In this document: one piece after another, positions 51,793 through 62,198 of the stretch
Numbering within the stretch: the stretch's first letter is position 1
Layout: the number at the start of each line of letters is the position of its first letter
Source of the DNA: Roseinatronobacter sp052379845
GTDB lineage: Bacteria; Pseudomonadota; Alphaproteobacteria; Rhodobacterales; Rhodobacteraceae
Reading direction: 5' to 3' (one strand)
DNA: 64,000 nt
NCBI GenBank assembly: GCA_052379845.1
Contig: JBQTCF010000002.1
Program-made: the position numbers and the translations under genes
Notes under the pieces: model-generated
What the model was told of the DNA's origin: nothing
The model's database searches: none
Seen by the model: the letters and a program-made list of their open reading frames with translations, nothing else

Positions 51793-54700
51793 TCAGTAAT
51801 CCCGTTCAAAAAACAGCCCGACCCCCGCCCGGCCCTGATTGTCGATGCGCCCGCGCGCTGTCAATGATGGCGACAGGTCGATATTGATCGACACTTCGCT
51901 ATCACCCTGCGGCTGCACCTCGACATCGGTATAGATATTCTCGGTCACGTAGCGCCCCAACCGGACCGAGGTTTCGCCATCCTCGGTTGTGCGCACGTCC
52001 AGATCGTCCAGTCCCGTCGTCTGGCGCAGCCGTTCAAAAACACCCTCTCCGCGCCCTGACAAGGTGGCCAGCGATGACGCAAGCTGCGCGGCCTGAAACA
52101 CACTTAGCGTTTCAAACCCGCGCCCGAACAGCAGCAGCGACACAACTTCTTCTTCTGGCAGTTCCGGGGTCGATTCAAACCGTATTTCAGGCGAATCCGC
52201 GCGCCCTTCCAGCACGATGCGCGCGGTCACCCCTGTGCGTTCGGTTGACGCCACAAGCCGCACAAACGGCACCAGATCCCCCTGAAGGCTGGCAAACCCT
52301 TCGTTCAGGGTAAAGCGGTTGCCCAACAAGTCCAGCCGCCCCCGGATAAGCCCGAATTCCCCAATCGGAATCGGGTCCGCGGTGGTGCCTGTCAGGCGCA
52401 ATTGCCCGCCCAATTCGGCATCAAGCCCGCGCCCGCGAATGAAAATGCGGTTCGGCGCGTCAATCAGCAGGTCCAGCGTTGCGGGGCGGCGCACACGGCC
52501 ATGGGTTTCGCCCGCGAATATGCCAGCGCGCTGGCGTGTTTCACGCGCCGCCGCTGAGTCGCGCTGATGCTGGATATTCGGCGGAATGAACCCGCGCGAC
52601 ACCAGCCCGACACGCGGAATGCGAATTTCTGTGCCCTCCAGTGTCAACGCGCCCGCAAGCGTGGGACCTCGCGTCAATGGCCCGGAAACAGACACATCGC
52701 CAGATACATCTGTCTGGAACAATTGCGGGTTCTGGATGCGCATTTGCCCCAGCCGCGCCCGCAAATCCGCGTTCAGGGGCGGGGTCAGGTCAATATTGCC
52801 CGTCAGGCTGACTGTGCCGCCTGCGACGGCGCGGCCCTGCAGGTCAATCGCGGCACGGCCACCCGAAAGCTGGGCGCGCGCGTTGATGTCCGTAATACGG
52901 ATATTCTGTTGCGGCAAAACCAGCTGCGCGCCCACTGCCTCGGCACTGCCGGCAACAGAAGCCAGCGCAAGCGGGCCATTCAGCGCCAGATCAAACCGCG
53001 CCGGTCCCTGCACGGAGCGCGGTTCGATGCGCGGATTGATCAGCGCGATATCGGCGCTACCACTGGCGCGCAAATCCGCGCGCAGGTCGCGCGAAACCGT
53101 GCCCGCCGCCTGCACCGACAGACCCGCAGGCCCGTCAGCTGCCAGATCCAGCGCAAACGCTTCGCCCGTATCGCGCACATCCCCCGACAGGGTTACCGGC
53201 CCCAATATGCCCGGAACAACCAGCGCCAGATCGCGCAGCCGCGCGTCAACACGCATGGCGGGGCGGCCTTGGGTGCTTTGGCCCGCAATTATGGCCGTCA
53301 GGTTTGGTCCTGTCAGGCGTGCATCTTCAATCATCAGCGCATCAGGTCGCTGGACCACGCGCGCGGTCAACTGATGGGTGCCCGCCAGCACACGGTTTGC
53401 CACATCACTGCCCAAACGCACATTCCGCGCCGTCACGCCCAGATCAAGCGACCGCGTGTCCCCGTCTTCGCGCAAGGCAACATCACCGCGTAGACTGCCG
53501 CCGAAAGCGGGCCGAATAGTGCCGAGCGACCCAAGGGCAAATTCCGCATCCAGCCGCGATGCGCCCGCCGCATAGCGCCCATTGGCCGATAATGTCAGCG
53601 CGGCATTTTCAAGCGTCAGTGACGCCAGATCAAAGGCCGCGCCATCGCGCTGCCCGTCAACAGCCAGCCGTGTTTCCCCCCGCAAGGCGCGGTTCACATC
53701 TGGCTGGCCCACTGTCAGGTCGCGGGCGCGCGCATCAATGCTGACCGTTTCGCGTTCAGCCGTGCCGTCAATGGCAATGCGCGCGTCAATCGCGCCGCCA
53801 AAATCACCCCCAAGAACCGAAAGATCCGCAAAATCCAGATCACCGCGCAAGCGGATATCCTGGGGTGACAGCTGCCCGCGCAGGTCAGCGCGCAAGGTCT
53901 GGGCCTGCGCGGTCAATTCATGCAGGGTGATCACGCCATCCAGCCCGTCCGCGTTCAGGGAAATAACGCTTTCCCCTGCCAGCAAGCGGTCCAGTTGTTC
54001 CTGCCCGAAGGACAGGTCGCGTCCGCTGACATTGGCTTCCACACTGAAATCATCGCGCTGCGGGCCGATACGCCCTTGCGCCCGCGCCCGCAGCGCGCCC
54101 GACAAGTCGCGCCCCGCCAACCGTGACAGGCGCGAAATATCCAGAAATTCCGCCTGACCATCCGCTATAACAACCCCGTCTTCCAGCCGCGCGCGCCCGT
54201 TAATGGTGAAATTCCGCCCCTCCAGTAGCACACCGGGCAACAACAAGGGCCGCCCCTCGCGCCATATGAATGCCACAGACCCTGTAAGGGAATTGCCCAG
54301 TGCCTGCGCCACGCCCTGATCGCGGGCTGACAGGCCCAGCGCGGAAAAATCGATCAGGGCATCAACCACGTCAATATCTTCGCCAAAGCCTTGCGACGTG
54401 ATACGCCCCAGCCCGTTGACGAACAGGCTTTCGACCGAAATATCGCCATTGTCGAATCCAATCAGGTCGACAACAAGTTCCCAGTCTTCGCTGACGGATG
54501 CATCAAACCCCAACCGCAAATCAGCCTGTTCTATGGTGGTATCGGACCCGGCCACCGGCAACAAAACCCGTCCGCCGTTGCGGTCCCGAATTTCGCCGCG
54601 CAGGTCAATCAACTCCGGCAGATTGTCGGTTCCCATGCGCACACGGCCATCAAGCTGCAACTTCTCGGTCTGGATGCGCAGATTGTCCAGCGACAGGCGG

Positions 54701-55641
54701 CCATCATCAAACCTGCGGGCCTGTGTGCGCAAACGGCTGTCATCGCCGAAAAACGGATGGAATTGCGGCTGCAGCAACGGGCGCAAATCCCCGCCAAGGT
54801 CCAGCCGCACGGCCTGCGCCACGCCAGGCAGGGTGGTTTGCAACGCGAATTCCCCCGCGACGCGGCGCTGCCCATCCGTGTCCAGTGTGATTTCAGCATC
54901 AAAATCGTCAATCGGCCCTTCGCCCTGCACACGCAGCGCCGCCGAGGGAAGGTCCGGCACGTCCAGCAATGTGACCGCCAGCCCGCCGGCCGCTTCCTGA
55001 ACATTCAGGTCCAGCGACAATATGCGCGTTTCATTGGAAAAACCAGCATCCAGCAGGAACTGGCCCGCAACATCATCCAGCCGGTCAATTTGCAGCCGCG
55101 CATCCCCTTCGCCGCCCGCCAGCGCGGCCCGCCCGCTGACCCCTGCGCGCAATTCCTGACCCAGCAGGGGCGCGCCCAGCACCACCTCGTCCAGCGCAAG
55201 CTGCCCAAGGTCAATGGACACAGGAAGTTCCGGCAATTCAAACTGGCGCATGGGCACCAGTTCATCAGATGGCGCACCCACTGGCGCGCGCAGGATTTCA
55301 ACACGTTGTGCCGAAATTTCGGCAATTTCAATGCGGCGCTGGAACAATGCGGACCTGTTCCATTGCAAAGCCGCCCCTGTCACCCGCAGCCAAACGCCGT
55401 CATCGTCTTCGATGGTCATTTCGTCAAATGTTGCACGCGACGACAACGCGCCGCGAAAGCCCGAAATGCGCACCGCACGGCCCCGGTCCGACAGGCTGTC
55501 TTGCAACAGGCGCGTCAGGAAACCCACGTCGCTTTCGCCCGCATCGGGCGCAATATCTTCGACACCTTGCGCGGAGGCAGGCGCGGCAAACCATGTCATC
55601 AGGCACACAAGCCCCAGCGCAATGATATGCAAAACCCGCAT
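51793..55641 (-). CDS. tamB: Translocation and assembly module protein TamB
   Basis: A 1282-residue inner-membrane-anchored periplasmic protein. Start at ATG 55641 overlaps the tamA stop. A signal anchor (VLHIIALGLVCLMTWFAAPASA) is followed by a very long beta-rich region of repetitive short strands (the lipid-conducting groove type) and the C-terminal DUF490 domain: LNEGFASLQGDLVPFVRLVAST, ELPEEEVVSLLLFGRGFETLS and a final LFFERDY. It works with TamA in outer-membrane protein assembly or phospholipid transport. Paired with tamA. Confidence 0.93.
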   Translation of the reverse strand: MRVLHIIALGLVCLMTWFAAPASAQGVEDIAPDAGESDVGFLTRLLQDSLSDRGRAVRISGFRGALSSRATFDEMTIEDDDGVWLRVTGAALQWNRSALFQRRIEIAEISAQRVEILRAPVGAPSDELVPMRQFELPELPVSIDLGQLALDEVVLGAPLLGQELRAGVSGRAALAGGEGDARLQIDRLDDVAGQFLLDAGFSNETRILSLDLNVQEAAGGLAVTLLDVPDLPSAALRVQGEGPIDDFDAEITLDTDGQRRVAGEFALQTTLPGVAQAVRLDLGGDLRPLLQPQFHPFFGDDSRLRTQARRFDDGRLSLDNLRIQTEKLQLDGRVRMGTDNLPELIDLRGEIRDRNGGRVLLPVAGSDTTIEQADLRLGFDASVSEDWELVVDLIGFDNGDISVESLFVNGLGRITSQGFGEDIDVVDALIDFSALGLSARDQGVAQALGNSLTGSVAFIWREGRPLLLPGVLLEGRNFTINGRARLEDGVVIADGQAEFLDISRLSRLAGRDLSGALRARAQGRIGPQRDDFSVEANVSGRDLSFGQEQLDRLLAGESVISLNADGLDGVITLHELTAQAQTLRADLRGQLSPQDIRLRGDLDFADLSVLGGDFGGAIDARIAIDGTAERETVSIDARARDLTVGQPDVNRALRGETRLAVDGQRDGAAFDLASLTLENAALTLSANGRYAAGASRLDAEFALGSLGTIRPAFGGSLRGDVALREDGDTRSLDLGVTARNVRLGSDVANRVLAGTHQLTARVVQRPDALMIEDARLTGPNLTAIIAGQSTQGRPAMRVDARLRDLALVVPGILGPVTLSGDVRDTGEAFALDLAADGPAGLSVQAAGTVSRDLRADLRASGSADIALINPRIEPRSVQGPARFDLALNGPLALASVAGSAEAVGAQLVLPQQNIRITDINARAQLSGGRAAIDLQGRAVAGGTVSLTGNIDLTPPLNADLRARLGQMRIQNPQLFQTDVSGDVSVSGPLTRGPTLAGALTLEGTEIRIPRVGLVSRGFIPPNIQHQRDSAAARETRQRAGIFAGETHGRVRRPATLDLLIDAPNRIFIRGRGLDAELGGQLRLTGTTADPIPIGEFGLIRGRLDLLGNRFTLNEGFASLQGDLVPFVRLVASTERTGVTARIVLEGRADSPEIRFESTPELPEEEVVSLLLFGRGFETLSVFQAAQLASSLATLSGRGEGVFERLRQTTGLDDLDVRTTEDGETSVRLGRYVTENIYTDVEVQPQGDSEVSINIDLSPSLTARGRIDNQGRAGVGLFFERDY

Positions 55642-57497
55642 CAAAACGCCTGTCCTATGCCCAAGTATAATTGCGGCCCGCGGCCCGTAGTGCCACGCAC
55701 CGGCAGCCCGACATCCAGCCGCAACGGGCCAACCGGCGTATCATAGCGCAGCCCCAGCCCGGCCCCTGCATGCCAGCCTGACGGGCCGGTAAACGCCCCT
55801 TCGGACACATAACCGGCATCGGCAAATGCCGTCAGGCCAATGGTTTCGGTTGCCCTCATCCGCCCTTCCAGCGACAGCGCGGCAAAGCCCCGCCCACCGG
55901 AACGCACCCCACCGGGCGACACGCCCAGCGACTGGAAGGGTTGGCCACGAACCGACCCGCCGCCACCGGAATAAAACAGGAAATCCCGCGGTGTATTGTC
56001 AATGCCCGCACCAACAACCGCGCCCAACTGCCCGCGCGCAGCCAGCACGAAACGGTCATCTTCGCCAAAGCCGAAATACCCGCGCGCATCCAAAGTGGCG
56101 CGCGCGCCGCTGTCAGCAGTTCCAACACCGAAAAATGGCGTCAGATAGCCCTTCAGATAGGTGCCGCTTGTGGGCGAACGCGCATCATTGCGGCGGTCCC
56201 ATTCCACTGTCAGCGGCACCAACAGCAGCTTGTAATCCCGCCGGATGGCCAATGTCGGCCCAAACCGGGCCTGTTCCACCAGTGCACCCAAACCCGCACC
56301 AAAAGTCAGTTGATCACTGAACCGGTGCGACAAGCCAATATCCAGCCGCGCGCGGCGCGCGCGGAAGTCATCCTCGCGCTCATTCTCGACCAGAAGGCCC
56401 AAATTCAGCGTTGTATCGGGGGTGAATGTTGCAGGGCGCGAAAATTCCACGCCAAAGCGGTAATCCAGCCCACCGCGCCGCGCCGCAAGCCCGCCGATCA
56501 TCGCTTCAATCCGCAGCCGTTCCGCACCCCCCAAAAGGTTACGATGCAACCAGAACCCCGACAGTTTGGCACCGCTTTCAGTGTCCAGTTCGATGCTTGC
56601 GCCAATGCGGCGCAGCGGGGCTTCTACGACTGCGGCGTTAATATCCAGCGACCCGTCGGCGTTTCCGTCCTCTGCCTCGCGCAGGGCAACAGATGCAAAG
56701 GTGCCGGTCCGGCGCAACCGTTCTGCCGCGCGCTGCACTTCATCAGGTGAAAACACCTTGCCGGTGGGCAGGCCCGCAATTTTTACAATCCTGTCCGGGC
56801 GTGTTCGGTCCTGCCCACTGGGGCGCAACTGGCCAAACGTGAAGCGGGGGCCTGCATCCACGCCAATATCGACATCCAGTTCCTGTGCAGTATGGCGCGC
56901 GGTAATCTGTTGGCGGGCAGGTTCGGCTTTTGCATGGCCCAGATCACGCCAACGGTCTATGGCCGCGCTGGCCGTTTGGCGAATAACCGTGCTGCGCGCG
57001 GCCTGCCCTGCCGCGAAGCCGTCAGGCAATTCGGTATTCGCGGCAAGTGGCCCGATCTGCGCACGCCCGAACACAAAGGGCGGTCCAGCCGCCAACTGCA
57101 CCTCAATGACCCCGATAGTGTCAGGCGGGTTCAGCGGCGATATATCCGCCGCTTCGCGCCCGTTGATACGGATGCTGATGACAGGCGCATAATAACCCGC
57201 TTCGTAGAACAGCCCGATCAGCTGGCCATATTCCGCGCGCGCGATTGTGAACACTTCAAAAGGGTCGGACAGCCCTTCGTCATGGGCTGCGCGCAGCAAG
57301 GACGCCCGCTGCAAGCCTTGCTCAAGCGCATTATCCCCGCCAGTGACTGAAAATCGCAAGTCTTCGAACCCCGCCGCTTGCTGGGCAAGAAACATTGCGA
57401 AAACAAGTGCTTGCAAAAATACAGCCCACTGGCTGCGCGCGCACCCCTGCAATTTTTTCAAGTGGCTATCCACCCATGAATACCGGCAAATCTGCAT
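55641..57497 (-). CDS. tamA: Outer-membrane assembly protein TamA (Omp85 family)
   Basis: About 618 residues from ATG 57497; the frame is open further upstream. A hydrophobic export signal (WAVFLQALVFAMFLAQQAAG) precedes POTRA domains (FGRAQIGPLAANTELPDGF, LDVDIGVDAGPRFTFGQL) and a 16-strand barrel with the VRGQPFQSLGVSPGG lid loop; it ends in YLGIGQAF with terminal Phe. It pairs with TamB. Confidence 0.9.
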   Translation of the reverse strand: MQICRYSWVDSHLKKLQGCARSQWAVFLQALVFAMFLAQQAAGFEDLRFSVTGGDNALEQGLQRASLLRAAHDEGLSDPFEVFTIARAEYGQLIGLFYEAGYYAPVISIRINGREAADISPLNPPDTIGVIEVQLAAGPPFVFGRAQIGPLAANTELPDGFAAGQAARSTVIRQTASAAIDRWRDLGHAKAEPARQQITARHTAQELDVDIGVDAGPRFTFGQLRPSGQDRTRPDRIVKIAGLPTGKVFSPDEVQRAAERLRRTGTFASVALREAEDGNADGSLDINAAVVEAPLRRIGASIELDTESGAKLSGFWLHRNLLGGAERLRIEAMIGGLAARRGGLDYRFGVEFSRPATFTPDTTLNLGLLVENEREDDFRARRARLDIGLSHRFSDQLTFGAGLGALVEQARFGPTLAIRRDYKLLLVPLTVEWDRRNDARSPTSGTYLKGYLTPFFGVGTADSGARATLDARGYFGFGEDDRFVLAARGQLGAVVGAGIDNTPRDFLFYSGGGGSVRGQPFQSLGVSPGGVRSGGRGFAALSLEGRMRATETIGLTAFADAGYVSEGAFTGPSGWHAGAGLGLRYDTPVGPLRLDVGLPVRGTTGRGPQLYLGIGQAF

Positions 57498-57594
57498 TGC
57501 CTTTTGTTGTTGCAGATCAACTGTCACGGGACAACTCGAAACTTTACCGGCTGGCAACACTCTGCCGGTTAGGATGCGCGGACCAATACGCTGG

Positions 57595-57613
57595 CCCACC
57601 CTTGTTGGGTGGG
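57595..57613 (+). promoter_or_regulatory. ahcY: Hairpin in the ahcY leader
   Basis: CCCACCC (57595-57601) and GGGTGGG (57607-57613) form a 7-bp stem with loop TTGTT, 55 bp upstream of the ahcY start. I looked for the SAH-riboswitch core in the 171-bp divergent tamA/ahcY region and did not find it convincingly, so the role is open. Confidence 0.45.
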
Positions 57614-57668
57614 GGTTCGGGTGCTATGTCGCATGCAAGAATTCATACGAAAAAAGGAGCTTGGGCAG

Positions 57669-59060
57669 ATGTCTCAAGACTATGTCATCAAGGATATTGC
57701 GCTGGCGGATTTCGGGCGCAAGGAAATCGATATTGCCGAAACGGAAATGCCCGGCCTGATGGCGCTGCGTCAGGAATTTGGCACCGCACAACCCCTGAAG
57801 GGCGCGCGGATTGCCGGATCATTGCATATGACCATCCAAACCGCTGTTCTGATTGAAACACTGGTCGCGCTTGGCGCGGAAGTGCGTTGGGCGTCATGCA
57901 ATATTTATTCGACACAGGACCATGCCGCCGCTGCAATTGCGGCTGGTGGCACACCTGTTTTCGCCATCAAGGGCGAAACACTGGAAGAATACTGGACCTA
58001 TACTGACCAGATTTTCCACTTCGAAGATGGCGCGAACCTGATTCTGGATGATGGCGGCGATGCCACGATGTATATCCTTCTGGGCGCGCGGGTCGAAGCG
58101 GGCGAAACCGACCTGATTGCAACCCCCACCAGCGAAGAAGAAGAATTCCTGTTCGCGCAAATCAAGAAACGCCTTGCAGCAAGCCCCGGATGGTTTGCCC
58201 GACAGCGCGACCTGATCAAGGGCGTGTCCGAAGAAACCACCACAGGCGTGCATCGCTTGTATGAATTGCACAAGAAAGGGCAGCTTCCCTTCCCTGCAAT
58301 CAACGTTAACGACAGCGTGACCAAATCGAAATTCGACAACAAATACGGCTGCAAGGAATCGCTGGTGGACGGCATTCGCCGCGCCACCGATACGATGATG
58401 GCCGGTAAGGTTGCCGTGGTGTGCGGGTATGGCGATGTGGGCAAAGGGTCCGCAGCCAGCCTTCAGGGGGCAGGTGCGCGGGTGAAAGTCACCGAAGTCG
58501 ACCCGATTTGCGCGTTGCAGGCCGCAATGGACGGGTTCGAGGTGGTGTTGCTGGAAGACGTGGTGAAAACCGCCGATATTTTCATCACCACCACCGGCAA
58601 CAAGGACGTCATTCGCCTTGAGCATATGCGCGAGATGAAGGATATGGCGATTGTCGGCAATATTGGCCATTTTGACAATGAAATTCAGGTGGCCGCGCTG
58701 AAAAACCACAAATGGACCAATATCAAGGATCAGGTGGACATGATCGAAATGCCGTCAGGCAATCGCATGATCCTGCTGTCGCAAGGCCGCTTGCTGAACC
58801 TTGGCAATGCCACTGGCCACCCCAGTTTTGTCATGTCCGCAAGTTTCACCAATCAGGTTCTGGCCCAGATTGAATTGTGGACCAATGGCAGCGCCTATGT
58901 GCCGGGGGTGTTTATCCTGCCAAAAGCGCTGGACGAAAAAGTGGCGCGGCTGCATCTGGACCGGATCGGTGTCAAACTGACCGAACTGCGCCCCGATCAG
59001 GCCAGCTATATCGGGGTGGCGGTCGAAGGACCGTTCAAGCCGGAACACTACCGCTATTGA
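57669..59060 (+). CDS. ahcY: Adenosylhomocysteinase
   Basis: 463 residues from ATG 57669 (MSQDYVIKDIALADFGRKEI). It hydrolyses S-adenosylhomocysteine to adenosine and homocysteine with bound NAD+. GSLHMTIQTAVLIETL, CNIYSTQDHAAAA and the NAD site VCGYGDVGKGSAASLQG are typical, as is the C-terminal KPEHYRY that reaches the neighbouring subunit's cofactor. It is followed by its own terminator. Confidence 0.98.
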   Translation: MSQDYVIKDIALADFGRKEIDIAETEMPGLMALRQEFGTAQPLKGARIAGSLHMTIQTAVLIETLVALGAEVRWASCNIYSTQDHAAAAIAAGGTPVFAIKGETLEEYWTYTDQIFHFEDGANLILDDGGDATMYILLGARVEAGETDLIATPTSEEEEFLFAQIKKRLAASPGWFARQRDLIKGVSEETTTGVHRLYELHKKGQLPFPAINVNDSVTKSKFDNKYGCKESLVDGIRRATDTMMAGKVAVVCGYGDVGKGSAASLQGAGARVKVTEVDPICALQAAMDGFEVVLLEDVVKTADIFITTTGNKDVIRLEHMREMKDMAIVGNIGHFDNEIQVAALKNHKWTNIKDQVDMIEMPSGNRMILLSQGRLLNLGNATGHPSFVMSASFTNQVLAQIELWTNGSAYVPGVFILPKALDEKVARLHLDRIGVKLTELRPDQASYIGVAVEGPFKPEHYRY

Positions 59061-59066
59061 TACGGA

Positions 59067-59095
59067 AAAGGGGGGCAGATGCCCCCCTTTGTTGT
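59067..59095 (+). terminator. ahcY: Rho-independent terminator of ahcY
   Basis: AAAGGGGGGC (59067-59076) and GCCCCCCTTT (59081-59090) pair around AGAT, followed by a T-rich stretch, right after the ahcY stop. Confidence 0.85.
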
Positions 59096-59162
59096 TTGCA
59101 GCCCTACGCTGCGCTACGGGCGGATTTGAGTATTTTTGGCAAGATGAAACCCCTACACGCCG

Positions 59163-60095
59163 TCACTGGGAGGATTTGGGGGGAATTACGCCCAGATGGC
59201 GTGTCCCGCGTGATGCTGCCAATGTAATTTGATGTTGGCGTTCACGGAACGCTGCGCGCCGTTTGGGGGTAAATTCATCCACGCAATGGTGGCATTGCAC
59301 CCCGTCTTCATATTCTTGCCTGCGGGTATCTTCGGGCCAAAGTGGCCGGCGGCAGGCGTGACACATGACATGCGGGCCAGGTTTCAGGCCATGTTCGACA
59401 GACACGCGCTGATCAAACACGAAACATGCGCCCTGCCACATACTTTGATCTGCTGGCACATCTTCCAGATATTTCAGAATGCCGCCCTTGAGATGGTAGA
59501 CATCGCTTACCCCCTGCTGAAGCAGGAAGTTCGTTGATTTTTCGCAGCGGATACCGCCAGTGCAGAACATGGCGATGCGCTTGTTGTGAAAGCGGTCGCT
59601 GTTTTCTGCCCACCATTTGGGGAAGTCGCGGAAAGATTTTGTGCCGGGGTCAATCGCGCCGTCGAATGTGCCGATGGCCACTTCGTAATCATTGCGGGTG
59701 TCAATGACAACCACATCGGGGGCGCTGATCAACGCGTTCCAGTCCTGCGCGGCGACATAATGGCCGGTGCCTGCACGGGGGTCGACATCGGGCTGGCCCA
59801 TGGTGACGATTTCGCGTTTCAGGCGCACTTTCATCCGGCCGAAGGGCATGGTTTCTGCCGGGCTTTCCTTCCAGTCCAGTTCCGCGCAGCCGGGCAAGGC
59901 GCGAATATGCGCCAATAGCGCATCTATGCCAGCGCGGGTGCCTGCGATGGTCCCGTTTATCCCTTCACGGGCCAGAAGAAGCGACCCTTTGACGCCGTGA
60001 CCGTTGGCCAGGGCCAGAAGCGGGCCGCGAAGGGCGGCCGGGTCATCGAATCGGGTGAAGTGGTAGAGTGCTGCGACTGTCAACATGATATGCAT
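59163..60095 (-). CDS. trhO: tRNA uridine(34) hydroxylase TrhO (rhodanese-like)
   Basis: 310 residues from ATG 60095; ATG 60086 is also possible. The N-terminal acylphosphatase-like part (GVKGSLLLAREGINGTIAG) precedes a rhodanese domain with the active-site loop FCTGGIRCEKST (C178, C184). A C-terminal CHACRRP...CHHC zinc-like region follows. It hydroxylates U34 of several tRNAs at the wobble position. It stands alone, divergent from pncA. Confidence 0.92.
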   Translation of the reverse strand: MHIMLTVAALYHFTRFDDPAALRGPLLALANGHGVKGSLLLAREGINGTIAGTRAGIDALLAHIRALPGCAELDWKESPAETMPFGRMKVRLKREIVTMGQPDVDPRAGTGHYVAAQDWNALISAPDVVVIDTRNDYEVAIGTFDGAIDPGTKSFRDFPKWWAENSDRFHNKRIAMFCTGGIRCEKSTNFLLQQGVSDVYHLKGGILKYLEDVPADQSMWQGACFVFDQRVSVEHGLKPGPHVMCHACRRPLWPEDTRRQEYEDGVQCHHCVDEFTPKRRAAFRERQHQITLAASRGTRHLGVIPPKSSQ

Positions 60096-60187
60096 TTACT
60101 GCCGGGCGTGGCGCTGTGCAAGCCTGTGGGATTGACGCAGCGCCATTGTGTGCGTAGCCATTGCCCACCCACACAGGAGGGCGGAAC

Positions 60188-60784
60188 ATGACCCATGCGC
60201 TGATCGTGATCGATATGCAAAACGACTTCTGCCCCGGCGGCGCGCTGGCTGTAGCGGATGGCGACGCGATTGTGGCGGGAATTAACGCGGAAATGGCGCG
60301 GGCTGGTGCGGTTATCCTGACGCAGGATTGGCACCCTGCGGGCCATTCTTCCTTTGCGAGCCAGCATCAGGGCCGCGCCCCGCTGGAAACAGTGCTTTTA
60401 CCCTACGGGGCGCAGGTGCTGTGGCCGGACCATTGCGTGCAAGCAACCATGGGCGCGCAATTCCATCCGGACCTGAACACAGAGCGCGCCGATATGATCC
60501 TGCGCAAGGGGTTCCGGCCCGATATTGACAGCTATTCCGCCTTCTTTGAGAATGACCAGACCACACCAACGGGGCTGGACGGGTATTTGCGCACGCGCGG
60601 AATTACTGATCTGGATTTTGTTGGACTGGCAACAGATTTCTGCGTGGCGTGGTCGGCGCTGGACGCGGCGCGACTGGGCTACAGGGTGCGGGTTCTGACG
60701 GAACTTTGCCGCGGAATAGATGTCAACGGGTCCATGGCGCGCACCTATGAGGATTTGCGCGCTGCTGGTGTGGCGTTGGTGTAG
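60188..60784 (+). CDS. pncA: Nicotinamidase
   Basis: 198 residues from ATG 60188 behind GGAGGGCGG. The catalytic triad is D9 (VIDMQNDF), K107 (ILRKGF) and C152 (ATDFCVAWSA); D49 and H51 in TQDWHP are metal ligands. It converts nicotinamide to nicotinate. pncB begins 2 bp after its stop, so both steps of NAD salvage are coupled. Confidence 0.95.
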   Translation: MTHALIVIDMQNDFCPGGALAVADGDAIVAGINAEMARAGAVILTQDWHPAGHSSFASQHQGRAPLETVLLPYGAQVLWPDHCVQATMGAQFHPDLNTERADMILRKGFRPDIDSYSAFFENDQTTPTGLDGYLRTRGITDLDFVGLATDFCVAWSALDAARLGYRVRVLTELCRGIDVNGSMARTYEDLRAAGVALV

Positions 60785-60786
60785 CG

Positions 60787-62076
60787 ATGGATATTGCCAC
60801 CCGCGTATATAACCACCGCTGGAAGATGGACCCGATTGTGCGGTCGCTGATTGACACGGATTTCTATAAACTGCTGATGTGCCAGTCGGTTTTTACCAAC
60901 CATCCGCATACGCAAGTGACCTTTAGCCTGATCAACCGTGCCACACATATTCCCATGGCGCAGTTGATTGATGAAGGCGAATTGCGCGAGCAACTGGACC
61001 ATATTCGCACGCTTGGCCTGTCGCGCGGGGAATCGACGTTTTTGCGCGGCAATATGTTCTATGGCAAACGCCAGATGTTCCGCCCCGATTTTATGGAATG
61101 GTTCGAAGGGTTCCGGCTGCCGCCCTATCATCTGGAACGGGTGGGCGATCAGTATGAACTGACATTCGAGGGGACATGGTCCGAAGTCATGCTGTGGGAG
61201 ATTCCCGCGCTTGCCGTGCTTATGGAATTGCGGTCGCGCGCTGTTCTGGGGCGCATGAAGCGGTTTGAACTGCAAGTCCTGTATGCGCGCGCAATGACCC
61301 ACCTTTGGGAAAAAATCACGCGTCTGCAACAGATTGACGGGTTACGGATTGCCGATTTCGGAACCCGCAGGCGGCATTCATTCTTGTGGCAGGACTGGTG
61401 CGTGCAAGCCATGATGGAAGGATTGGGCGCGCGGTTTACCGGGACGTCGAACTGCCTGATTGCCATGCGCCGAGAGGTGGAGGCCATTGGCACAAACGCC
61501 CATGAACTGCCCATGGTTTATGCCGCGCTTGCGCCCGATGATGAGGCACTTGCGCGCGCCCCCTATCAGGTGCTTGCCGATTGGCAGGCAGAGCATTCGG
61601 GCAATTTGCGGATTATTCTGCCTGACACATATGGCACAGCCGGTTTTCTGGATAATGCGCCAGACTGGCTGTCAGACTGGACAGGTATTCGCATTGATTC
61701 GGGTGATCCGGTGAAAAATGCGGAAACTGCCATTCGCTGGTGGCAGGATCGCGGGCAGGACCCGCGCGAGAAACTAATCATCTTTTCAGACGGGCTGGAC
61801 GTCGGCGTTATTGAAGACTTGCACACCATGTTTGCGGGACGGGTCAAGGTCAGTTTCGGGTGGGGCACATTGCTGACAAACGACTTTCGCGGGCTGGCCA
61901 AAGATGACGGACTGGCGCCTTTCAGTCTTGTTTGCAAGGCGGCGGCGGCAAATGGGCGGCCGACAGTCAAGCTGTCTGACAACCCCAACAAGGCAATGGG
62001 GCCAGCAAGTGAAATAGCCCGCTACAAGCGTGTATTCGGCATGGGCCATCAGGACGCACAACCCGTAGTTGTTTGA
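60787..62076 (+). CDS. pncB: Nicotinate phosphoribosyltransferase
   Basis: A 429-residue enzyme that joins nicotinate and PRPP to nicotinate mononucleotide. SLIDTDFYKLLMCQSVF, RIADFGTRRRHSFLWQ, LVCKAAAANGRPTVKLSDN and GIRIDSGDP are family blocks in this order or nearly so. It is coupled to pncA. It would supply NAD from recycled nicotinamide. Confidence 0.96.
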   Translation: MDIATRVYNHRWKMDPIVRSLIDTDFYKLLMCQSVFTNHPHTQVTFSLINRATHIPMAQLIDEGELREQLDHIRTLGLSRGESTFLRGNMFYGKRQMFRPDFMEWFEGFRLPPYHLERVGDQYELTFEGTWSEVMLWEIPALAVLMELRSRAVLGRMKRFELQVLYARAMTHLWEKITRLQQIDGLRIADFGTRRRHSFLWQDWCVQAMMEGLGARFTGTSNCLIAMRREVEAIGTNAHELPMVYAALAPDDEALARAPYQVLADWQAEHSGNLRIILPDTYGTAGFLDNAPDWLSDWTGIRIDSGDPVKNAETAIRWWQDRGQDPREKLIIFSDGLDVGVIEDLHTMFAGRVKVSFGWGTLLTNDFRGLAKDDGLAPFSLVCKAAAANGRPTVKLSDNPNKAMGPASEIARYKRVFGMGHQDAQPVVV

Positions 62077-62198
62077 CCTTCAGTAACCGTAACAGCAAAA
62101 TTCAGCGCAGGTGGCGCTATGTCACGCCGATTTTTGGTGACAGAGGGCGCAAGCTGTGGTGCACTATCCTTGTTGTCATCAGAGAAGGAGGAATTTCA

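Noticed and set aside
54391..55746. 451-codon plus-strand open frame opposite tamB
   Set aside because: Low-complexity basic translation, antisense to well-defined TamB and the end of TamA.
57498..57668. SAH or SAM riboswitch ahead of ahcY
   Set aside because: Only simple hairpins are visible; I could not match the conserved core of the SAH riboswitch, so only a leader hairpin is reported.
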